This document shows positions 51,422-59,807 of a stretch of DNA of 64,000 nt, piece after piece. The stretch comes from a virus. The notes below the pieces were generated by a model. It was not told the origin of the DNA, ran no database searches, and was given only the letters and a program-made list of their open reading frames with translations. A program made the translations under genes and the position numbers. Positions within the stretch are counted from its first letter, which is position 1. Every line of letters begins with the position of its first letter. The stretch is taken from IMG/VR virus record IMGVR_UViG_3300045974_000283, positions 1 through 64,000 of that record; one strand, given 5' to 3'.

Positions 51422-52138
51422 CTACCTCTTGAAAGACCAGATTTGAGTGTTGGCCTGAGGCGCGGCTTGCGCATCGGCAGCGAGGAACCCGTCGTTCTCG
51501 ACGGAGGTGATGACTTGTTGTTCGTTGAGGACCGGGAGGCTGAGGAACCCGCGAACATCAAGGGTGCCCTCGAAGGTGAAGTCCTTGGGCATGTCCGGGC
51601 TATCGGCGCGCTGAGGGATAGTGGCGTTAGGCTCTGGGTAGACAGACACCTCAAGGGTCGTCCGCCCGTAGGCCACGTTGAACTTCAGCCATCCGTCACG
51701 GCGGGCCATGAACAACATCTTGATGAAGTTGATCATCCCCGAGTTGCTGTTGTGAACGCACTCGAACTTCACTGTCATCTTTACCGGCATGATGCGAGCG
51801 TAGAAGGCTCGCCGCCCTGAGTCGTCTAGGGCCACCGGGAAACCCTTGCGGGCCATGTAGTGAGTGTTCCCACGCTCCGTATCTTCTTCCCAAGACTGCA
51901 TCGTTAGGAAGCCGTAAGGATACTGGACAGAGCTGTAGTCGAAGGCACCAGCCGTCTGGTTGCCAAAGAGGGACTGTAGAGCAGGAAGCTTGTCAGGGCC
52001 GGTGAGCCAGACGCACTTGATTTCCAGAGCCTCGAAGATGCGCTTCTGCAATCCGTTGAAGACGAAATGCTCAACAGGGTCAACAGGCTTCTGCAGACCA
52101 GATCGGGAAGCGCCTGATTGCGATGAAGTAGCTTTCAC
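51422..52138 (-). CDS. Probable neck/tail structural protein (238 aa), GTG start
   Basis: Starts GTG at 52138 with AAAGG about 10 nt upstream. The body has strands separated by FECVHNSNSGMINFIKMLF and ARRDGWLKFNVAYGR, the look of a beta-sandwich head-tail connector. Position between the 313-residue head gene and the sheath fits. Family not recognised. A terminator lies immediately upstream, so it may need its own promoter. Confidence 0.5.
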   Translation of the reverse strand: MKATSSQSGASRSGLQKPVDPVEHFVFNGLQKRIFEALEIKCVWLTGPDKLPALQSLFGNQTAGAFDYSSVQYPYGFLTMQSWEEDTERGNTHYMARKGFPVALDDSGRRAFYARIMPVKMTVKFECVHNSNSGMINFIKMLFMARRDGWLKFNVAYGRTTLEVSVYPEPNATIPQRADSPDMPKDFTFEGTLDVRGFLSLPVLNEQQVITSVENDGFLAADAQAAPQANTQIWSFKR

Positions 52139-52163
52139 CTGGAGCCTTTCGCTGGCACAAATG

Positions 52164-52198
52164 AAAAAGGCGGCGACACCTTTTGGGCGCGCCGCCTT
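52164..52198 (-). terminator. Minus-strand rho-independent terminator
   Basis: AAGGCGGCG (52198 to 52190) and CGCCGCCTT (52175 to 52167) form a 9-bp stem with a 14-nt loop, and the T-run continues to 52164 on the minus strand. It ends the head transcript after 52224. Confidence 0.8.
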
Positions 52199-52223
52199 GG
52201 AGGGCCGGATCGTAGATCAGGAA

Positions 52224-53165
52224 TCAGCGGCGACGGGTCTGCCGCTTCAGGTCAACCGCTGCCTTGTGACCAGCGGCGTTTTGCAGCGCACGAGCGTAGC
52301 GCTTGGTGGAGGTTTCCATGCTCGGGAAGTTGTCAGGCCCCATGTCTTCGGCGCCCATCAGCATCTCGTCATCATCGAGGGACGGATCGAAGTCGTCCAC
52401 ACCGTCAACCGATGCGAACTCGTCCATGCCGTTGTCGTCGAAGCCCATGCCGAACTCGTCTTCGATGCCAGATTTCACCGATTGAGCTGCGCTCTTGATG
52501 ATTTGGATCTTGGACTTGAAGCCAGAGCTCGAACCGAAGAACACCATCAGCGAACCGCCGAGGGTGTCCATCAGCAGGCGCAGGGTGTAGGAGGAACCGT
52601 CGAGCGGCGACTTCATCACCCACTCAGACACGATGCCGCCTGCCGTGTTGGCGTTCAGGATGCGCGGTTGCCCGTAGAGCACTCGGAACGCACGGCCCAG
52701 CGAAGCGTAGGAACGCTCTTGGCTGACCGTCATGGCCTGAGGACGAGCCTTCATCACGCGGACGTTGGTCCCTGGGAAGCTCGAAAAGCCCCAGCGAGCG
52801 ATGCCGGACTTTTCCTTGATGAAGTCCACCAGACCCTTGCGGTTGTCCCCGCTGTAGGCACGCTGACGTGACTTGGTGCTCGCCGCAGCGAACTCCATTC
52901 CATCGTCGAGCATGTCGTCCATCGGATCGGTGAGACCCATCGCAAAGAGGTCGTCCTCGATGCTGCCTTCTTGGATCATGCGCGGTGAGGTCTCGGGGAG
53001 TTCCTCGCGCAATTCTTCTCCGACACTGGCACGAACGGTGCGCGTCAAGGATGCGAAGGACGGGTCTTTCGACGCGGCTTGCATGGCCTTGGCGGAACGT
53101 TCGAAGTTGCCGGAGCGCTGATGAAACGCGGACAGGACCAGAAGTCGCAGTGCGTTGTTTTTCAT
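52224..53165 (-). CDS. Unknown head-region structural protein (313 aa)
   Basis: The ATG at 53165 is chosen: the AGGAG site is directly against an earlier ATG at 53171 (0 nt spacing) but 6 nt from this one. It has a helical N-terminus (NNALRLLVLSAFHQRSGNFE), a central beta-rich domain (about 130-225) and a C-terminal acidic part (DDFDPSLDDDEMLMG) then a very basic tail (LKRQTRRR). Acidic-then-basic tails occur in packaged or scaffold-interacting proteins. Family unknown. Confidence 0.55.
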   Translation of the reverse strand: MKNNALRLLVLSAFHQRSGNFERSAKAMQAASKDPSFASLTRTVRASVGEELREELPETSPRMIQEGSIEDDLFAMGLTDPMDDMLDDGMEFAAASTKSRQRAYSGDNRKGLVDFIKEKSGIARWGFSSFPGTNVRVMKARPQAMTVSQERSYASLGRAFRVLYGQPRILNANTAGGIVSEWVMKSPLDGSSYTLRLLMDTLGGSLMVFFGSSSGFKSKIQIIKSAAQSVKSGIEDEFGMGFDDNGMDEFASVDGVDDFDPSLDDDEMLMGAEDMGPDNFPSMETSTKRYARALQNAAGHKAAVDLKRQTRRR

Positions 53166-53180
53166 AGACATCTCCTAGAT

Positions 53181-53198
53181 GAGGGGCCGAAGCCCCTC
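53181..53198 (-). terminator. Stem-loop after the capsid gene
   Basis: GAGGGGC-TTCG-GCCCCTC on the minus strand, a 7-bp stem with a stable tetraloop. No T-run; probably an attenuator or 3'-end stabiliser for the abundant capsid mRNA. Confidence 0.55.
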
Positions 53199-53215
53199 GT
53201 TGCAACGAACCAGAA

Positions 53216-54310
53216 TCAGACGCGAACGGCGGCGACCACCGAGCGGCTGTTGCCGATCGCTGCCGACCACGATTCGGCGAAGAGCCAGCCAGCGCCGATG
53301 ATGTTCTCCGACACGCCGTCGAGCGGACGCGAGTCCACACCGCCGCGATCGGAGTAGGCACCGTGAGTGGACGGATCCGACACCACGAAGAACTCGCCCT
53401 CGCCCAGAACCTTGTGTTCCGGGTGACGGTAGGCTTCGGAGATCAGGGTCATGCCGTACAGGATCGCCATTTCACCGGTCATCACGAGCTCGTGGCGGGC
53501 CACGGGTTCAATGGCCTGGATGAACGAGCTGTCGCCGACGATGTCCACGAACAGGTCGGAAGCCATGTAGCAGAACGCTGCCTTCAAGCCCCAGCGAGCG
53601 ACTTGCTGGCGGACGGCCATCAGCGATTGCGGCGACAGAGTGCCGGAAACGATCTGTTGGTTGTTGTCCGTGCCGATGGTGGCGCGGGCGAGGTTGTACC
53701 AGTAGCGGTCCTCGGTCACCATCACGGCTTCGAGCGCTTCCACGGCCTTTTCTTCCAGGACGTCGGAGTTCGACTGGTTCAGTTCGTTCTGGGGCACGAA
53801 CACGCGGGTGGCGATCTGGCCTTCCAGCGGGGTGAGCCATTTGTCCGTCACCAGTTGCGTCTCGATGCGTGACGAGCCCGACAGGTAGAACGCGGTCACG
53901 TTCTTCTGGCGAACCGGGAAGCGCGGCAGTTCGCCGGTCTTCAGCTCGATCTGGTTCAGGAACCGACGCGAGATGCCCTTGCGGTTCGTGGTCATATAGA
54001 TCTCACGGGCCACGGCTTCACCCAGGACGCGGCGAGCGTTGGGATCGGTCATGGCGGCGCGGAGCAGTTCGCGACGGGCTTGCATCGCCGAGCGCTGGAG
54101 CTCACGGCCCTGCACGGTGCGGTCGGTGCCGACTTCGCCACGGCCAGCGGCCTCAGCGATTGCCATGTTGGCGGTCAGGAGGTCACGCTTGCTGCCAGCG
54201 TTGACTTCGCCGTTCGAACCGATGGCGCGTTCTTGACGTCCAGCAATTCGGTACTCGGAAGCGGCTTGCATCCGCACGGATGCGAGCTTGGGTTTGACGA
54301 GAGTGGTCAT
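53216..54310 (-). CDS. Major capsid protein, HK97-fold type
   Basis: 364 residues. A helical N-terminal region (about 50-110), rich in Arg/Ala, may act as an internal scaffold (delta) domain. It is followed by a body with FVPQNELNQSNSDVLEEKAV, LARATIGTDNNQQIV and a final FAESWSAAIGNSRSVVAAV that resembles the P-domain/A-domain strands of HK97-like capsid proteins. The gene lies between a decoration-like protein and the 313-residue protein, with stem-loops on both sides. No experimental cleavage site can be read. Confidence 0.75.
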   Translation of the reverse strand: MTTLVKPKLASVRMQAASEYRIAGRQERAIGSNGEVNAGSKRDLLTANMAIAEAAGRGEVGTDRTVQGRELQRSAMQARRELLRAAMTDPNARRVLGEAVAREIYMTTNRKGISRRFLNQIELKTGELPRFPVRQKNVTAFYLSGSSRIETQLVTDKWLTPLEGQIATRVFVPQNELNQSNSDVLEEKAVEALEAVMVTEDRYWYNLARATIGTDNNQQIVSGTLSPQSLMAVRQQVARWGLKAAFCYMASDLFVDIVGDSSFIQAIEPVARHELVMTGEMAILYGMTLISEAYRHPEHKVLGEGEFFVVSDPSTHGAYSDRGGVDSRPLDGVSENIIGAGWLFAESWSAAIGNSRSVVAAVRV

Positions 54311-54338
54311 GGAGAGAATTCCTTTTCAGTGGGAGAGA

Positions 54339-54354
54339 GGGAGCACCTGCTCCC
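54339..54354 (-). terminator. Short stem-loop upstream of the capsid gene
   Basis: GGGAGCA-CC-TGCTCCC is a near-perfect palindrome in the 77-bp gap between the capsid gene and the gene before it. Two loop bases are too few, so the real stem is about 6 bp. Possibly an mRNA-processing or stabilising element. Confidence 0.4.
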
Positions 54355-54387
54355 CCGAAGTGGGACCAATCAGCTTAGTTCAGCTGA

Positions 54388-55098
54388 TCAGGGGCAGGCG
54401 AACCGCAGACCCAAGAAGGGGCGGGTTTCGGTCGGGATCGAGATGATCTCGGCGCGGATGGCAGTGCCGGAACCGGTTTGGTTCGTCAGCTTGCCGCTGG
54501 CAGCGAGCTTGACCGAAGTCGCAGAGCGCCAGTCAACGTAAGCGTCGATCTGATCGGTGTAGATCGTGCCCGAGCGGGCCAGATCGGCATTGCCGGTCGC
54601 TTGACCAGCGTAGCCGCCCGGCTGGATGTCGCCGACGCGAGCCTTGGCCTCGTCCACCGTTGCGGCATACGAGTAGTAGATCGACACCGAGCTGCCCCGG
54701 TGATCGGCCCCGCCGTTGTTCGCGACGGTGAGGGTCGTGCCGGAGTAGGTCACGTCAGCGGCCGCGATGACAGCACCGAGGGTCTCGTCATAGACGAGCG
54801 GTTCAGCGATCGGGGTCTTGGCGAGGGTGAACACCGACGGGACAGCGGCGGAAGCGCCCACGTCGAGGATGGTCGTCTCGACCTTGATCAGGGTCGTGGG
54901 CAGGAACGGCGACGCCGAGGTCTGCGCGTCCAGGAAGCCGGCGAAGTTGGCACCGTCGCCACCAGCGGCAGGCTTGACGCCATACACACCGTTGACAAAG
55001 CCACCGACCATCGCGACGCCGTCGTTGGACAGGATGACGCCCGCTTGCAGCGGAGCAGTCGTTTTGGAAAGAGAGTACGAGAGAGGACGGTAAATCAT
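54388..55098 (-). CDS. Probable capsid decoration or structural protein (236 aa)
   Basis: Start at ATG 55098, with GGAG upstream; the longer frame to 55149 is rejected because it has no ribosome site and overlaps the intercistronic hairpin. A beta-rich, Gly/Ala/Thr-rich protein without Cys until the end (FLGLRFACP). Its place directly upstream of the capsid gene, and its composition, fit a capsid stabilisation/decoration protein. Family not recognised. Confidence 0.5.
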   Translation of the reverse strand: MIYRPLSYSLSKTTAPLQAGVILSNDGVAMVGGFVNGVYGVKPAAGGDGANFAGFLDAQTSASPFLPTTLIKVETTILDVGASAAVPSVFTLAKTPIAEPLVYDETLGAVIAAADVTYSGTTLTVANNGGADHRGSSVSIYYSYAATVDEAKARVGDIQPGGYAGQATGNADLARSGTIYTDQIDAYVDWRSATSVKLAASGKLTNQTGSGTAIRAEIISIPTETRPFLGLRFACP

Positions 55099-55129
55099 GA
55101 GGTTGATCTCCAGACAGGTGGAAAGAGAC

Positions 55130-55147
55130 GGGGCGGAATTCCGCCCC
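55130..55147 (-). terminator. 18-bp perfect palindrome between head genes
   Basis: GGGGCGG-AATT-CCGCCCC, a 7-bp GC stem with AATT loop, lies between the stop of the scaffold-like gene and the start at 55098. No T-run; likely an attenuator or processing site. Confidence 0.5.
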
Positions 55148-55152
55148 AAGGG

Positions 55153-57582
55153 TCAGCGGGTGCCGAACAGCGGGATGTCGCCGCTCAGCATTGCGTTTGC
55201 CATTGCGCTCGCGGTCACCAGCGAGGGAACATCGGCGGGTTTCAGAAGCGCCGCGACTTGGCGGCTCGAACGAACGGGTGAAGGGTTGGTGAGGCGGGAG
55301 GCCAACGACATTTCCATGCCGTCATCTTCGCCAGTGTCGATGTCTTCGTAGCCGTCGCTGTCCATGGGCAGGTCGGCGATCGGTTCGTCGGCCACCATGT
55401 CAAGCGTATCGGCAAGTTCGCGCCGGGTCTCAGGCGTCTTGGACGCGAGCTGGGAAGCAAGCGAGCAAAGGACGCGCGAGTACTCAGGGCCATGCTGAGC
55501 AAAGAGCTGAGCCGAGATGCGACCCGGCTTGTTCACGCCAAGGCGGGACATCTCGCTCTCGAACGCTGCCTTCAGCGGGTTCGGAGTGCTCTTCCACATG
55601 CCACGAGCGAGACCGGTCGCCGCGATGGCGAAGCAGTCAGCCATGACTTGGTCCTTCTTCGCTTGCTCAGCAGCGGCTTGCGCCTTGAACGCCGAGACCT
55701 GACGCGAGACGGTTGCCTTGGTCTGCACGGGAATGCGGACGGGCTGGAAGTTGTAGCTTGCCAGCGCCTTGCGCATACCGTCTTTGCTGACCGAAGCGAG
55801 CACCGCTTCCGAGAAGCCGTCCGTGTACATGACAGCGGCGACGTCCTTGGCGGCGGAAGGTGTCAACGCGGCGACCGCGTAGTGACCCTTCATGGCGAGC
55901 AGGCGGTTGCCGTTCTGCACGATGTAGCAAGCGTTCACCGTGTCATCCAGATCGACAGCGTCCATCAGGATCTCGCCGTCGTCAGACATGGGCATTTCGT
56001 CCGCGCTGGCAATCTCGAAGCCGTTCGCCGGAGCGATACGGAGTTCGGAGCCGACCGTGTTCATGTCCATGAAGATGCCGCCGTCGGCGTCCATGCTGAG
56101 GTCAGGGGTGGAACCCATGCTCTGGTCGAAGGTGAGCATGTCGTCGGCCGCAGGAGCGTCGAAGTTCAAGTCGCCGGTGTCCACGCCGGTGTCGATGAGC
56201 GGGTCGTCCGCAAGCGTCATGGAGAGGTCGTCGGCCAGGAAGTCGTCCTCGTCGCCATCGTCAGCCATCATCATTTCGAGGTCGCCGATCGGAGCGGAAA
56301 GGACCGAGGGTGCCGAGAAGCCAAAGCCCTCGTTGTCACCGTCGTCGAAGGAGCCGTCGTCCTCGCCGAAGAAGTCAGATTTCTCTTTCTTCTTGTCGTC
56401 TTTCTTGTCGCCCTTCTTCTTGAACTGATTGTCCTCCAGAGCGTCTTTGGACTTCTCTTCGCCGTCTTCCTCGTCGGACTCGTCATCGTCCTTGCCCTTG
56501 GTATCCTTCTTGTCTTCTTTCTTGTCTTCTTTCTTTGCGAAGGGGTTCTCACCCTTTTTGGCGGTGACGGCGAAGGGCCAGCGGCGCGGCTCAGCGGCAG
56601 CGGTGGCACGGAGCGGCCACTCGGCAGAAGCGGTGGTCAGATCTTGCAGATCGTCCATGGCGTCGTCGTTCATTTCGTCGTCTTCAAAGTCCGCAGCCAC
56701 GATGGAGCCCGCCTTGACGAGGTCGACGCCACCGCTGGAATCAACGATCTTGAACCCGTACTTCTTGTTTTCGGGATTCATGACCTTGTCCCAAAGGGCT
56801 TGCCAAATGTCCGAGACATCATCGTCGTGAGCGCCACCCACAGCGATGGCGAGATCGTCAGCTTCGTCGTTCTCACCGTCGCCGCCAACTTCTTCGAGGA
56901 TGCCCATCATTTCGTCGTTGAGCTCGTTGGGATCAAGGTGACTGAAATCGTCCTTGCTGCCCATGTAGCGCTTGATGACATCTTCGTAGGCAGAACGGAG
57001 TTCCTTGACGAGACCGCTCGAGATGTTCGCTGAGCTGGATTTCACGCGGCGGCCCGAACGGATCGGTTCCATGGCGTCCTCGGTCTGGCCGAGCTTCACC
57101 GGCGTGACGCCGAAGTTCTCTTCTTCCAGATCGATGGTGTCGAGATCCGGCTCGGACTCAGCAGCCGAGACCTTGCCCGCGACTTGCATTTCGGCACCGC
57201 ACATGGAGCAGGCGGCCGAACCAGCGGAAGCCTTGAGAGCGCTCTTCTGCATGATCGAGGTGGCACCGCATTTGCACTGAACGGCGGCGACCACAGCGTC
57301 GCTGGCCGCGAGCGTCTTGGCGCGATAGGGCTTGCTCGTGGCGATAACGCGAGCGGAAGCGCAGCAAGGGCAGAACGGAGAAACCGTGTTCACCGAAGCG
57401 GTGATGCGCGTGTTGCACGACTGGCACTCGTGATCCACGAGGGCGTCGGCCGCAGCGGCAACGACCGTGCTTCGTGCGGCCAGAACGGCCGGATCAGTGA
57501 CGACGAATGCCAGAACTTTGGCACGAATGCCAATCGCTGCGCTGACGACGCGAGCTCGGGTTTTGCCAGTCGGGTTGCTCAT
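55153..57582 (-). CDS. Large acidic scaffold-like head protein with two zinc-ribbon-like motifs
   Basis: 809 residues; ATG 57582 is used (AAGGAAC upstream), not the longer frame to 57651. Near the N-terminus CQSCN...CPCC (about 52-75) and CKCG...CSMCG (about 100-125) look like two zinc ribbons. A long Lys/Asp/Glu-rich disordered middle (about 330-410, KKEDKKEDKKDTKGKDDDES) is followed by very acidic Asp/Met/Gly-rich segments. The C-terminus is Ala-rich and helical. Being just upstream of the capsid genes, it may be a scaffold or internal core protein. No protease triad was recognised. Confidence 0.5.
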   Translation of the reverse strand: MSNPTGKTRARVVSAAIGIRAKVLAFVVTDPAVLAARSTVVAAAADALVDHECQSCNTRITASVNTVSPFCPCCASARVIATSKPYRAKTLAASDAVVAAVQCKCGATSIMQKSALKASAGSAACSMCGAEMQVAGKVSAAESEPDLDTIDLEEENFGVTPVKLGQTEDAMEPIRSGRRVKSSSANISSGLVKELRSAYEDVIKRYMGSKDDFSHLDPNELNDEMMGILEEVGGDGENDEADDLAIAVGGAHDDDVSDIWQALWDKVMNPENKKYGFKIVDSSGGVDLVKAGSIVAADFEDDEMNDDAMDDLQDLTTASAEWPLRATAAAEPRRWPFAVTAKKGENPFAKKEDKKEDKKDTKGKDDDESDEEDGEEKSKDALEDNQFKKKGDKKDDKKKEKSDFFGEDDGSFDDGDNEGFGFSAPSVLSAPIGDLEMMMADDGDEDDFLADDLSMTLADDPLIDTGVDTGDLNFDAPAADDMLTFDQSMGSTPDLSMDADGGIFMDMNTVGSELRIAPANGFEIASADEMPMSDDGEILMDAVDLDDTVNACYIVQNGNRLLAMKGHYAVAALTPSAAKDVAAVMYTDGFSEAVLASVSKDGMRKALASYNFQPVRIPVQTKATVSRQVSAFKAQAAAEQAKKDQVMADCFAIAATGLARGMWKSTPNPLKAAFESEMSRLGVNKPGRISAQLFAQHGPEYSRVLCSLASQLASKTPETRRELADTLDMVADEPIADLPMDSDGYEDIDTGEDDGMEMSLASRLTNPSPVRSSRQVAALLKPADVPSLVTASAMANAMLSGDIPLFGTR

Positions 57583-57662
57583 GGGTGTTCCTTGAATGTT
57601 TAGGAGTCGGATTGCCGAGGGACGACACGACCCCCTGCAATAAAAGTGCAATCAGCAAAGAG

Positions 57663-58151
57663 TTAGAGTTTGATCTCTCCCCCTAAGCTATCGCGGTTCG
57701 GCTTGGCAAGACCGCAGTTGGAAACTTCGTACATATACGCATGATCCGCTTCAGGAGGTATCTCATAGCGTCCAAGGAATACAGAATAGGACAGCTTCTG
57801 AAGGAATCCAGGTGCATCGAGGTTGTTTGTCTTCAATGTCATGCTGACGAGATCATTGCCCTTGTAGAAAAAGATCTCGTTTCCGACAAGAGCGCAGCCG
57901 GGCAGAACCTGAGTCCTGCTGACTTGAATCGTCTGGAACTGTCCGTCGACTCGTACCTCGAGGTCACTGGCAATAGACGCCGGAACCGCCTGGAACAAGG
58001 CCGAGAGGAACAACGTCAATCCCGTTGTTCCAAGGAAAGCCGTTGTCAGTCTCGCCAGGAACGAGGATCGACTCGCAGTCTGAAACACAGAAAGGTTGAA
58101 CCCCGCATGGAGTAGGAACATTCCAGTGAGACTTTCGATTAGGATGTACAT
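57663..58151 (-). CDS. Membrane-anchored protein (162 aa)
   Basis: Hydrophobic segments in the first 60 residues (LIESLTGMFLLHAGFNLSVF and LTTAFLGTTGLTLFLSALFQ), then a hydrophilic beta-rich domain with two Cys (LPGCALV and VSNCGLA). This looks like an anchored periplasmic protein encoded in the lysis block; it could be a spanin- or signal-anchor-type factor. No family recognised. Confidence 0.5.
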   Translation of the reverse strand: MYILIESLTGMFLLHAGFNLSVFQTASRSSFLARLTTAFLGTTGLTLFLSALFQAVPASIASDLEVRVDGQFQTIQVSRTQVLPGCALVGNEIFFYKGNDLVSMTLKTNNLDAPGFLQKLSYSVFLGRYEIPPEADHAYMYEVSNCGLAKPNRDSLGGEIKL

Positions 58152-58169
58152 GGTCGATTATCCTTGAAC

Positions 58170-58655
58170 TTACTTTGGTGCATCAGACTTGCCGATGCTA
58201 TCTGCACGACGGTTCACAAACGAACGCAACAGGGGGATGATCCTGTCGGCGAGCGCACCTATGAGCAAGGCTGTGATGAGGAGCAGGTCTGGAACCGTGA
58301 CCTGCACTTCTTTGGGGAGGTAGGCCGCGATGTTCTTGACAACAAGGTGAGTGGTGAGGCCAGCGAACATTCCGCCTCGGAGCAAGGATATCCAGGCCGC
58401 GCGGTGATAAGGCGTGTGGACGTGAAGGATGCGAGCGGCATTCTTCCAGAAGCCGTGAACGACCTTGGGGTCGTCAGGGACCGGTGGAAGAATGAGCAGC
58501 TTGTCTGAGGAGGCCAGCGCGAAGAACGCGCCGAACACACCTGAGGTGATGATGGCGACATCGGTGCCGTACTTGGCCCCGAAGATCGCCGTGAACAGAC
58601 CGATGAGGGTAGAGCCCCCTGCGATTTGTGATGTCGTGGAAACGGGTTCAGTCAT
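58170..58655 (-). CDS. Holin-like membrane protein (161 aa)
   Basis: At least three hydrophobic segments are visible (about 10-50, 90-110, 122-140) with a charged, basic end (SFVNRRADSIGKSDAPK). With another small membrane protein and the endolysin 0.5-1 kb upstream in transcription, it may be a holin or antiholin. Family not recognised; other membrane roles are possible. Confidence 0.5.
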   Translation of the reverse strand: MTEPVSTTSQIAGGSTLIGLFTAIFGAKYGTDVAIITSGVFGAFFALASSDKLLILPPVPDDPKVVHGFWKNAARILHVHTPYHRAAWISLLRGGMFAGLTTHLVVKNIAAYLPKEVQVTVPDLLLITALLIGALADRIIPLLRSFVNRRADSIGKSDAPK

Positions 58656-58743
58656 AAAACTCCATCTTGAGATAGCGTTGCGTCAGTCGGAGCAGGCTGA
58701 CGATCTGCCTGTGTCGTTGATGGATGACGGAGAGGGAAGACGA

Positions 58744-59106
58744 TCATTTCTCAGCTGAGTCAGGCTCCTTGGAAGAAGAGGCCCCCTTGGAGGCTGCATA
58801 CCCGTCGGCCAGTTTGGAGGCCACCGCAGAACCGGACCAGATCAGAGCGTAGCCGAGCAGGATGTACTCGTTGATCTGACCCTTCGTGTAGATCACATGG
58901 TACATGAGCGCCCATGTGGTGGCCGCGAGGGAAACAAAGATTCCCAGTCGAGCGGCTGAGGGTTTGCCCTTGTCGTCGAGCAGCATCTGCTTGATGTCGA
59001 AGCCGTTGTCGGCGTGTTGCGCCGACCAGAGGACATAGAAGCCCATCACCATGAGGGCGATGAACACTATGGCCGGAAAATCAATATTCGCTCGCAGCCA
59101 TTCCAT
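58744..59106 (-). CDS. Holin-like small membrane protein (120 aa)
   Basis: Two or three hydrophobic segments (FPAIVFIALMVMGFYVLWSA, LGIFVSLAATTWALMYHVIY, EYILLGYALIWSGSAVASKL) and a charged tail (SKGASSSKEPDSAEK). Size, topology and position one gene downstream of the endolysin fit a class I/II holin. No sequence family recognised. Confidence 0.55.
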   Translation of the reverse strand: MEWLRANIDFPAIVFIALMVMGFYVLWSAQHADNGFDIKQMLLDDKGKPSAARLGIFVSLAATTWALMYHVIYTKGQINEYILLGYALIWSGSAVASKLADGYAASKGASSSKEPDSAEK

Positions 59107-59123
59107 AGCTTTCTCCCTGAGGT

Positions 59124-59154
59124 GATAAATAAAATTGCCCGTTGCAGGACAGGC
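59124..59154 (-). terminator. Minus-strand intrinsic terminator after the endolysin gene
   Basis: GCCTGT-CCTGCA-ACGGGC (one G-T pair) followed by AATTTTATTTATC on the minus strand. Both this and the terminator at 32805 end in GGGCAATTTTA. Confidence 0.65.
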
Positions 59155-59155
59155 G

Positions 59156-59800
59156 TTACGAGAGGAGCGCCAGAACTTTCTTGCTCAGCGCCGTGCGGGT
59201 CTCAAGGTCCAGCAGAGCTGAGTTGACCTTGGACGTGATGAGATGCACCGAGTCGTCCGTGATGCCTTGGGCCTGCGCGATCATGTGGACGTCGTGCTTC
59301 AGGCAGTACGAAACCGCTGAGACCGCTGCGTCAGGTGGCAGGACGAGGAGCTCTGGGTGATCGACGTAGGGACGACCCGTGTCTTGCGCTGCCGCTGCGT
59401 AGTTGTCATGGAACGTGGTTTGGATGTAGCCCATCCCACGATACTTCCAGCCGTCACCAGAGGCGACGTCGCCGTTGCCGTTCTTACTGGAGTAGACGAA
59501 GTTCGCCAGCTTCTGAGGGCTTCGCAGGTACTGAGCCTGATCGGTTTCAGGCAGCGCCGAAATCCGCCGGAAGGTGCGCGCGAGCACAGCAGGCGTCGAG
59601 TAGAAAAGGTTCTCTTCCGTCACCTTGAAACGACCAGACTCGACAGCGCACTGACCCAGGATGGCCGCGATGGAGAGGGGCGACGTGAGACCGCGCAGCG
59701 AGAGGGCTGACTGGAAGGCAGCGGTGACAGCCGGAACCTTGTCGGCTGAGCAGCCCAGAGCGGTGAAGACAGCGGCGTTGAGTTTGTCGAGTGCTGACAT
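59156..59800 (-). CDS. GH19 endolysin (chitinase/lysozyme-type)
   Basis: 214 residues. The glycoside hydrolase family 19 layout is clear: CAVESGRF with the likely catalytic Glu54, then EENLFYS, and WKYRGMGYIQTTFHDNYAAA, the conserved G(R)GxIQxT..N segment. It hydrolyses peptidoglycan glycan chains at the end of infection. There is no signal peptide or wall-binding domain, so it needs a holin; candidate holins follow. Ribosome site is weak (CTGAGAC). Confidence 0.9.
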   Translation of the reverse strand: MSALDKLNAAVFTALGCSADKVPAVTAAFQSALSLRGLTSPLSIAAILGQCAVESGRFKVTEENLFYSTPAVLARTFRRISALPETDQAQYLRSPQKLANFVYSSKNGNGDVASGDGWKYRGMGYIQTTFHDNYAAAAQDTGRPYVDHPELLVLPPDAAVSAVSYCLKHDVHMIAQAQGITDDSVHLITSKVNSALLDLETRTALSKKVLALLS

Positions 59801-59807
59801 GATGGTC

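Noticed and set aside
55492-57033. 513-codon plus-strand open frame opposite the scaffold-like gene
   Set aside because: It mirrors the acidic Asp/Lys-rich codons of the real gene, giving a Val/Leu/Phe-rich shadow; no ribosome site or family.
57639-57662. Possible late promoter or terminator with CTTTTATTGC on the minus strand
   Set aside because: It resembles the sequences after the hairpins at 32805 and 59124 only loosely, and neither a stem nor a -35/-10 pair could be defined.
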